Source of the DNA: Chloroflexota bacterium
GTDB lineage: Bacteria; Chloroflexota; Dehalococcoidia; Lucifugimonadales; Lucifugimonadaceae
Direction of reading: 5' to 3'
Assembly: GCA_013204555.1 (NCBI GenBank)
Contig: JABMNO010000028.1
Span: forward strand, 1-38,275
DNA length: 38,275 bases
The notes beneath the pieces were generated by a model. It was not told the origin of the DNA. It was given only the letters and a program-made list of their open reading frames with translations, and did not search any database. The first letter of the stretch is position 1; the number at the start of each line of letters is the position of its first letter. Below are positions 32,597 through 38,275 of the stretch, one piece after another. A program made the position numbers and the translations under genes.

Positions 32597-33730
32597 ATCA
32601 GTACCCCGAAAAGTGATCCCGTAATCGTCGTGCTTCAGCTCAGCGGCGGCAACGACTACATGAACACGGTGGTCCCATATGCCGACCCGCTGTACCGCGA
32701 CTACCGGCCAATTGTGAACGTTGGTGAAGATGATGTCCTGATACTGGATGACCAGGTTGGCCTGCACCCATCGATGGGCCCCATCCAGAAGATGTATCAG
32801 GATGGTGATGTGGCGATCATTCACGGGGTGGGCTATGAGAACTCTCCTCGCTCACACTTCCGGTCGATGGACATCTGGCACACATGCGAGCCGGACTCAC
32901 TGGGTACCGAAGGCTGGCTGGCCCGTGTTGTGCGTGACCTTGACCCCACCGCCGAGAACGTCGTCACCGCTGTCAGCATGGGCCCGTCGCTGTTCCGTGC
33001 CCTCGTGGGTCCAAATGTGCCAGTAGCGACGGTTGAGAACATCAACAGTTACGGGATGCTGACGGGCCTTACTCCTGAAGAAAAACTCTCCCGAGTGCTC
33101 AGCCGATACCGTCGGATGTACTCCCCTGCCATTGGCACAGGTCCGGTCATGGACTTTCTGGGCCAGACGGGTATCGACGCGCTCAAAGGTGCGGACATTC
33201 TTGCTGCCGCGCCTGCGAACTACACGTCGGACATCGAGTACGCTAATTCAACCATTGCGGACAAACTGAAGGGTATCGCCCAAATTCACATGGCGGGCCT
33301 TGGCTCACGAATCTTCTATTGCGACCACGGTGGCTTTGATACTCATGCGGACCAGATCAACACGCACACCCGTCTCTGGACAGAAGTATCAACCGCCATA
33401 CGAGACTTCTTTGACGACCTTGAGGCTAAAGGCAAAGCCGATAACGTCATTATGTTCCTGTACTCGGAATTCGGTCGCAGGGTCTACGACAACGGAGCAG
33501 GGACTGACCACGGCGCAGGGGGCGTCTGCCTCGCTATTGGCAAGGGAGTCAAAGGCGGTCAGTACGGCCAGTACCCATCGACAAAGGCGTCAGACCTCGA
33601 TCAGGGCGATCTGATCCCATCAATCGATTTCCGTAGCGTCTACACAACCATCGTTGAGGACTGGATGGGGCTGGACGCTGTCCCCATTGTTGGCGGCAAC
33701 TTTGAAAAACCTGAGTTCATCCTCAATTGA
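32597..33730 (+). CDS. DUF1501 family protein (start uncertain, possibly ATC)
   Basis: A ~377-residue DUF1501 protein (sulfatase/alkaline-phosphatase-like fold, unknown activity). Features: VIVVLQLSGGNDYMNTVV, HPSMGPIQKMYQDGDVAIIHGVGY, SHFRSMDIWHT, FDTHADQINTH, YSEFGRRVYDN and GTDHGAGG. The only standard start near the beginning is a GTG at 32630, but it would remove the first core strand (DPVIVVLQL), which reads in frame upstream to a TAA at 32582. TAAGGA at 32582-32587 is placed nine bases before an ATC at 32597, whose reading gives the family-like STPKSDPVIVV. I infer an ATC start or a mutated ATG. There is no Tat signal. It is part of the DUF1800-DUF1501-NHL group. Confidence 0.82.
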   Translation: MSTPKSDPVIVVLQLSGGNDYMNTVVPYADPLYRDYRPIVNVGEDDVLILDDQVGLHPSMGPIQKMYQDGDVAIIHGVGYENSPRSHFRSMDIWHTCEPDSLGTEGWLARVVRDLDPTAENVVTAVSMGPSLFRALVGPNVPVATVENINSYGMLTGLTPEEKLSRVLSRYRRMYSPAIGTGPVMDFLGQTGIDALKGADILAAAPANYTSDIEYANSTIADKLKGIAQIHMAGLGSRIFYCDHGGFDTHADQINTHTRLWTEVSTAIRDFFDDLEAKGKADNVIMFLYSEFGRRVYDNGAGTDHGAGGVCLAIGKGVKGGQYGQYPSTKASDLDQGDLIPSIDFRSVYTTIVEDWMGLDAVPIVGGNFEKPEFILN

Positions 33731-33821
33731 TGGCTGATTCGGCGCTTGGAATCTGGTTTCCTGAGGCTCTCGAAGGGCACCAGACTCCAGGGCAAAATGG
33801 GATTGGACGGGTGGGCGCGAT

Positions 33822-34829
33822 ATGACCCCGGCGCTGACAACATCGGCTGCAGGCCGAGCGTACGATTACAGCCACGTGGTTGGTGGGCGGCAGACCACCG
33901 GCATGGTGAGCATGGCTTTCGGGCAGGATGACGACGTTTACATCACGAAGAAGGAGCGGCTCTTCTGCGATGTGATGCGCATCAAGGTTGGCCCGGAACC
34001 TGGCGATGAGGAGATAGTCACCTATTTCGCCGAGGCGAATCCCGGCGTCTTCGATGGCGGCTGGCCCGCCTGTGTGGCCGTTAGTCCTAACCTGAACGTA
34101 TTCGTGACGGACGAGTTGCGTCATCTCATCTACGAGTTCGATCGTGATGGCAAGTTCATCCGGCACATCGGCGAACCGGGAACCGGACCTGGACAGTTCG
34201 ACCGACCGTCCGGAATTGTGTTCGCCGATGATGGCAGCATGTATGTCTCCGACACGATGAACCATCGCGTGCAACGCCTGAGCGCAAAGGGTGAGTTTCA
34301 GATTGAGTGGGGTGGTCTTGGATCTGCTGAGGGCCAACTTAGCTCACCATGGGGTCTTACCGTTGACGGTATTGGGAACGTATTAGTCGCTGATCACAAG
34401 AACCATCGCATCCAGAAGTTTGATGCCGAAGGTGGCTTCATAAGCGCCATTGGGAGTTTTGGAACTGGCGCAGGCGAGTTTGACCACCCGTCAGACGTGG
34501 CGGTGGACCCGGATGGCGACATCTATGTCTGCGACTGGGCGAATGATCGGGTACAGGTGTTCAACGGCGCGGGCGTCTACATGATGAAACTGGGTGGTTC
34601 GGCTGTCGCTCTATCGAAATGGCAGGAGCGGTATGTCCAGGGCAATCCTGACGTTCAGAAAGCCCGTCGCAGGGTTGACACTCTTGAACCTGAGTTCAAA
34701 TTCGCGCTTCCGACAGCCGTGAAGTTCGAAGCCAGCCGTAATCGACTAATGGTCGTCGACTCCCAGCGTTGGCGCATCCAGATATTTAACAAGCTGACCG
34801 ATTACGCGGAGCCGCAGTTTAATATTTGA
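33822..34829 (+). CDS. NHL-repeat beta-propeller protein
   Basis: A 335-residue protein with several NHL repeats: VAVSPNLNVFVTDELRHLIY, GQFDRPSGIVFADDGSMYVS, LSSPWGLTVDGIGNVLVADH and FDHPSDVAVDPDGDIYVCDW, each followed by a short 'RVQ.F' or 'RIQKF' strand. This pattern forms a six-bladed propeller for binding proteins or ligands. No signal peptide is seen. It follows the DUF1501 gene after about 90 bases and may be co-transcribed. The ATG at 33822 is the best available; an upstream GTG-rich stretch is possible but unsupported. Confidence 0.82.
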   Translation: MTPALTTSAAGRAYDYSHVVGGRQTTGMVSMAFGQDDDVYITKKERLFCDVMRIKVGPEPGDEEIVTYFAEANPGVFDGGWPACVAVSPNLNVFVTDELRHLIYEFDRDGKFIRHIGEPGTGPGQFDRPSGIVFADDGSMYVSDTMNHRVQRLSAKGEFQIEWGGLGSAEGQLSSPWGLTVDGIGNVLVADHKNHRIQKFDAEGGFISAIGSFGTGAGEFDHPSDVAVDPDGDIYVCDWANDRVQVFNGAGVYMMKLGGSAVALSKWQERYVQGNPDVQKARRRVDTLEPEFKFALPTAVKFEASRNRLMVVDSQRWRIQIFNKLTDYAEPQFNI

Positions 34830-35056
34830 GGCGAGTTCGTTGAGGGCGATCGTCGGACAATTCCAACGACCCGATCATAGAAGCCTCAAAAGCCGATCTG
34901 GTCTAGCCTCGGGCGCCGATGTCGTCTCTGCGGATTCCCAAAGAAGCTCATGTATCGAATGCTGCGATCAGTGGATTGCGATATTGGCGAGTACCGTTTT
35001 GACGTTTGTGATCCGTCCCCGTTTTAGACAGGTAAATGTCGATGAAACGGAACTGG
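34830..35056. other. short non-coding stretch
   Basis: Between two convergent genes. I see no gene, no clear terminator hairpin and no repeat. Confidence 0.5.
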
Positions 35057-35620
35057 CTATGGATTATCCGGGGCTGTGAACAGTAGATTTCCGTCACCGT
35101 CACGTACGCTCAATCCAGATTCAGCAATGCCAACCGTGACAGCACCCGCAGAGTTCCTCATGCCGATCAAGGGGGAGTTGCCCTTGGCCTCGGATAGCGC
35201 CAGAGCGAGCCGGATCACTCCATTGGCATCGACCAACCCGACGCCATTTTCGGTCAATTGCAGTCCGACTCCAAGTTGCTCACCGTTGGTCCGCCAGAAC
35301 GTCAGGAGCGTCTCACCATCTTCGCCAACAGATGAAGTCCAGCGTGGAAACAGATCAGACTGACCATCAAAGAGCGCCAGTTCAGAGTTTCCAACTGAGT
35401 TGACTCCCAGCCGCCCTCTCAAGCGGCCTTCGTCATCTCGAAGTTCGATTTCTCGGACCGAAATGACAGACGGTAGATCGCCCGTCACGGAAGATTCCTG
35501 TCCGGCGACGGCGGTGGCGACCGCCTCGTCAACTATGACGCGGATCTCAGCTTCATCCAGCCCACCTGAGCACGCTGTCAGAGCGATAGCGGTCAGAACT
35601 ATCGACAGGAACTTCTTCAT
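35057..35620 (-). CDS. putative lipoprotein
   Basis: A 187-residue protein with a lipoprotein signal: MKK, a hydrophobic stretch and lipobox LTAC with the Cys at about residue 17. The mature part has strand-rich repeats such as REIELRDDEGRLRGRLGVNS, VGLQLTENGVGLVDANGVIR and VTVGIAESGLSVRDGDGNLL. These resemble the 'v.l.D..G..r.'-type beta repeats seen in small surface or secreted proteins, but I do not recognise a family. GGAG lies six bases before the ATG at 35620; an in-frame GTG two codons upstream is less likely. The gene reads in the same direction as the large repeat protein upstream. Confidence 0.75.
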   Translation of the reverse strand: MKKFLSIVLTAIALTACSGGLDEAEIRVIVDEAVATAVAGQESSVTGDLPSVISVREIELRDDEGRLRGRLGVNSVGNSELALFDGQSDLFPRWTSSVGEDGETLLTFWRTNGEQLGVGLQLTENGVGLVDANGVIRLALALSEAKGNSPLIGMRNSAGAVTVGIAESGLSVRDGDGNLLFTAPDNP

Positions 35621-35735
35621 CGTCACTCCGCAGTATCTCGAAACATCTCAAAGCACAAGGCTATACGTATGGCAGCTCGGAGCAGATGAGGAGCGTGATG
35701 CAGTTAGAGACGAATTTCCCGCTTTGCTGATTCAC

Positions 35736-38275
35736 CTAATTATCGTGGTGGCGGGTGAATATGGCAGTGCCGCTAAAACCTTCACTGTCAATGACATCGA
35801 AGATGAACACGTCTGCCTCTCGGACACTCCGCGGAAGATCAAATCGTACGTCGATCACGCCCGGTGCAACCGGAGTTATTTCAACTTCGGCAGTCACGTC
35901 TTCAATCGTGGCGGGCCGGTCATGGTCTGTGTCCAATGCCAGCACCGATTGCAACGTCACGTCTCGCCTGGTCCCTGCGAAACTTGTGGTCACCAGGAAC
36001 CGTCGTCGTTCCTTTAGCTCTATGACGTTTATCTTGATCGCGGAGTCAGAGGTACTTGTGATCGCTTCCAATCCCGCAAACACATCTGAGAACGAGTCCA
36101 CCGCGAACTGCTGCCCATCGGCCAACGCAAGGGCAAGAGCATCGACACTTGCCTGAGACGCTCTGCTATCAATACGCGTGCCCAGATCACCAAGCTCGGT
36201 GAATACATCGAAGAAGGAATCCACGTTGAATGTCTGGTTTTCTGCTGTGCTTAGAGCAAGTGCGTCGAGGCTGTCTTGCGATGCCCTGGTGCCGACTGCG
36301 ATGTCCAAGGCTGAAAGCTCGGTGAAGATATCAAAGAACGAGCCTTCCGCGAAGGTCTGACTGTCCGTGACGGCCTGAGCCAGGGCGTCCACGCTTGTTT
36401 GGGTCGCCAGACTGCTCAGCGTGCCAGATATGCCACTTAGCTCTGTAAAGACATCGAAGAACGAGTCGATAATGATCGTCTGATTGGCGTCAACGTTAGT
36501 ACTCAGATCATTGAGTGTGCTCTGTTGGGCCGCGTTCGCCACAGCGTTGCTCAGCAGCGTGATCTGATTGGTGATGCCGTTCAAATCGGCGGCACTACTT
36601 GATTGCAGGCTGAGCAGATCGCTGCTGAGTTGATCAAGGCTAGCCTGGGAAGCGCGTGTTCCAATACGAGAGTCAACATCATCCAACTCGACTATCACTT
36701 CGATGAAGGAATCCACCGTGGCGATACGTGCAGCATCAAATGCCGCGGCGAAGGCGTCGACACTCTCCTGAGACGCTCTTGTGTTCACCGAATTGTGCAC
36801 GGCAGCGAGGTCAGTACTGATGTCAAAGAACGAGTTGATTATCGCCCGCTGGTTGGTTGCAACCGCACTGGCCAGGGCATCCACACTTGCCTGTGAGGCG
36901 CGGGTACCGATCGCTGTATCGAGGGCGCTTAGCTCGATAAACACATCGAAGAACGAATCGATAGACGCCTGTTGCGCAGCAAGAGCGGCGTCTATGTTGT
37001 CGAACCTTGCGTCGATCGCAAGCTCAACGAAGATATCGAAGAACGAGTCGATGGAGAACTGCTGGGCAGCAATATCGTCACGTATCAATTGCGCCGTGGC
37101 TTCTGACGCCCGCGTCTGAACGCTGGAGTTCAGGGCATCCAGTTCGGTGAAGATGTCGAAAAACGAGTCAATCATGAACTGCGTGGATGACGCATGTTCG
37201 CTTACCAATGTTGGCAACACAAGCAGTGTCGCGCCAAGCGCTTCAAGCTGCGCATCAATATCCGGGAGCAAGGCTGTCTGAGCGGCGATTGTGTCTACGA
37301 CGTCCTGCGTGCCCAATAGGAATGAGCGAAGTTCGCTGATATCGCTTTGCGTCGAACTGGCCGTGCCGCTGAGTGAAGTTAAGGCGTCAAGTGCTTGTTG
37401 GAGCGCGCCATCGATATCGTCAAATTCCTGCTGTACTTCCGCCGATGTGGGTAGAACGACTATCCCACCGAGCAGGGTTTGTGTCGCTTGCTGAATGGCC
37501 GCCGCAAGGTTGGACTCATCGTCTTGAAGCGCACTGACCTGAGTCACAAGGCCGGGGATGAGCGCCGTCTGACCCGCAACAGCGTCCAGCACATCGCTCA
37601 TCGCTTGAATGAAAGAGCGCATCTCATTAACGCTCTCCTGCGAGGCAGGAGGGAGGGGATCACTCGCGAGTGCGGCCAGAGCGTTCAGGATGCCCTGGAG
37701 CTGAAGGTCGACGCTGTCGAATTCGGCCTGAACCTCGCCCGCTGTCGGTAGAACAATAATTTCGCCGAGAATCGAGTTCAGGGCGTCCTGAATGGCTTGA
37801 TCGAGGTTGGCTTGACCACCGGTCAGCAACAGTAACGCTGCGTCGAGAGCAGCCCGGATATCCTGATCATGTTGTGAAAGCAGTTCAGGCGTGGTTGTGC
37901 TCTGATTGCCCTCAATAACGTCAAGCCGTGCCTGGATTAGCGCCAGAGCCGCCAGAATCTCGTCAAAGAGAGGCGAAACATCTACCAGAACGACGTTGGA
38001 GACGAGGGGGTCGGTTCCGTCGAGAACTTCTTGCCCGTCGGTGATGGCATCGCCGTCGGTATCAGGGTTGAGCGGGTCGGTCTCATTGGCGTCTACCAGC
38101 CCATTCTTATTTGTATCTTCCTCACCGTCCTTCAGACCGTCGCCATCGGTGTCAGCGACTTTCGGATCCGTCTCGTTGGCTTCTACAACCCCGTTCTTGT
38201 TTCGGTCTTCCTCACCGTCCATCAAACCGTCGCCATCGGTGTCAGCGACTTTCGGATCCGTCTCGTTGGCTTCTA
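35736..38275 (-). CDS. giant TSP3/SFFDIF-repeat surface protein (5' end cut by window)
   Basis: At least 845 residues; the N-terminus lies beyond the window. The visible N-terminal part has thrombospondin-type-3-like calcium-binding repeats (DTDGDGLKDGEEDTNKNG, NPDTDGDAITDGQE). Then come long predicted coiled-coil segments with repeats such as GIVVLPTSAEVQQEFDDID and EIIVLPTAGEVQAEFDSVD. About 375 residues follow (36050-37185) with nine copies of a motif like IDSFFDIFTEL, mostly every ~41 residues and usually followed by TRASQASVDALA. A beta-rich C-terminal domain closes the protein. No signal is visible, as the start is missing. A surface, stalk or adhesive role is inferred. Confidence 0.88.
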   Translation of the reverse strand, partial: EANETDPKVADTDGDGLMDGEEDRNKNGVVEANETDPKVADTDGDGLKDGEEDTNKNGLVDANETDPLNPDTDGDAITDGQEVLDGTDPLVSNVVLVDVSPLFDEILAALALIQARLDVIEGNQSTTTPELLSQHDQDIRAALDAALLLLTGGQANLDQAIQDALNSILGEIIVLPTAGEVQAEFDSVDLQLQGILNALAALASDPLPPASQESVNEMRSFIQAMSDVLDAVAGQTALIPGLVTQVSALQDDESNLAAAIQQATQTLLGGIVVLPTSAEVQQEFDDIDGALQQALDALTSLSGTASSTQSDISELRSFLLGTQDVVDTIAAQTALLPDIDAQLEALGATLLVLPTLVSEHASSTQFMIDSFFDIFTELDALNSSVQTRASEATAQLIRDDIAAQQFSIDSFFDIFVELAIDARFDNIDAALAAQQASIDSFFDVFIELSALDTAIGTRASQASVDALASAVATNQRAIINSFFDISTDLAAVHNSVNTRASQESVDAFAAAFDAARIATVDSFIEVIVELDDVDSRIGTRASQASLDQLSSDLLSLQSSSAADLNGITNQITLLSNAVANAAQQSTLNDLSTNVDANQTIIIDSFFDVFTELSGISGTLSSLATQTSVDALAQAVTDSQTFAEGSFFDIFTELSALDIAVGTRASQDSLDALALSTAENQTFNVDSFFDVFTELGDLGTRIDSRASQASVDALALALADGQQFAVDSFSDVFAGLEAITSTSDSAIKINVIELKERRRFLVTTSFAGTRRDVTLQSVLALDTDHDRPATIEDVTAEVEITPVAPGVIDVRFDLPRSVREADVFIFDVIDSEGFSGTAIFTRHHDN
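36050..37185 (-). repeat. nine coding repeats of the SFFDIF motif, period about 120-126 bases
   Basis: The minus-strand product repeats an IDSFFD[IV]FTEL core nine times with most spacings near 41 residues. One copy is short (30-residue spacing) and one is followed by a divergent double-length unit. Most units carry TRASQxSVDALA about 12 residues later, then a Gln-terminated helix. The repeat is coding, not CRISPR. Confidence 0.85.
38136..38275 (-). repeat. 90-base-period TSP3 coding repeat at the window edge
   Basis: Bases 38136-38185 are identical to 38226-38275, a 50-base exact match at a 90-base (30-codon) spacing, coding for one calcium-binding repeat (ANETDPKVADTDGDG). The window ends within it. 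Confidence 0.9.

Noticed and set aside
36050..37185. regularly spaced repeats as a CRISPR array
   Set aside because: The units are imperfect, spaced about 120-126 bases, and code for one continuous protein with conserved residues in a single frame.

Overview
The window looks like a contig from an uncultured bacterium, most plausibly a Chloroflexota member of the Dehalococcoidia/SAR202 type. That placement is an inference. It rests on a bacterial-context archaellin gene, an adjacent DUF1800-DUF1501 pair, enolase-superfamily, sulfatase and 2-hydroxyacid dehydrogenase genes, and tandem PAS/GAF histidine kinases. Genes lie on both strands in short operons. The left edge cuts an IS481-like transposase and the right edge cuts a gene inside an exact 90-base-period repeat, so both ends look like repeat-induced assembly breaks.

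Layout. 1-1.1 kb: transposase tail, a Uri-type GIY-YIG protein, clpS and tRNA-Gly(CCC). 1.06-2.67 kb: gene-poor, highly structured DNA bounded by the tRNA and a 19-base exact copy of its anticodon-loop to T-stem segment, which suggests an integrated-element scar. 2.8-5.9 kb: a stand-alone archaellin with a strong terminator, a two-CW protein and a lipoprotein, separated by long non-coding stretches. 6-10.6 kb: a decayed DinB copy, a coupled DinB/methyltransferase/HAD cluster, a sulfatase and a RHH/PIN toxin-antitoxin pair. 10.8-20.4 kb: DUF6941, an MBL-rhodanese protein, an enolase-superfamily enzyme, a second DinB, a 2-hydroxyacid dehydrogenase, an rsuA/rluB-type gene interrupted by an amber codon, a luxR remnant, a methyltransferase, a DUF3995 protein, a ceramidase-like hydrolase and a toxin-first TA pair. 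20.4-23.6 kb: a GlpA-like/FAD-oxidoreductase/DUF1667 operon. 24.7-31.1 kb: two paralogous multi-GAF histidine kinases with a shared upstream sequence box. 31.1-34.8 kb: DUF1800, DUF1501 and NHL-repeat genes. 35-38.3 kb: a lipoprotein and a very large protein with calcium-binding TSP3 repeats and nine copies of an unfamiliar 'SFFDIFTEL' repeat.

How the parts fit. The metabolic genes (sulfatase, enolase-superfamily enzyme, 2-hydroxyacid dehydrogenase, ceramidase-like hydrolase, GlpA-like trio, MBL-rhodanese) suit a heterotroph that scavenges sulfated, acidic, lipid-like or glycerol-derived organic matter. Several decayed genes (DinB copy, luxR, Gfo/Idh fragment, amber-interrupted pseudouridine synthase) show ongoing gene loss. 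No single large new defence or biosynthetic system is evident. The most novel-looking items are the archaellin, the tRNA-bounded structured segment, the SFFDIF repeat protein and the kinase pair with its palindromic upstream element.
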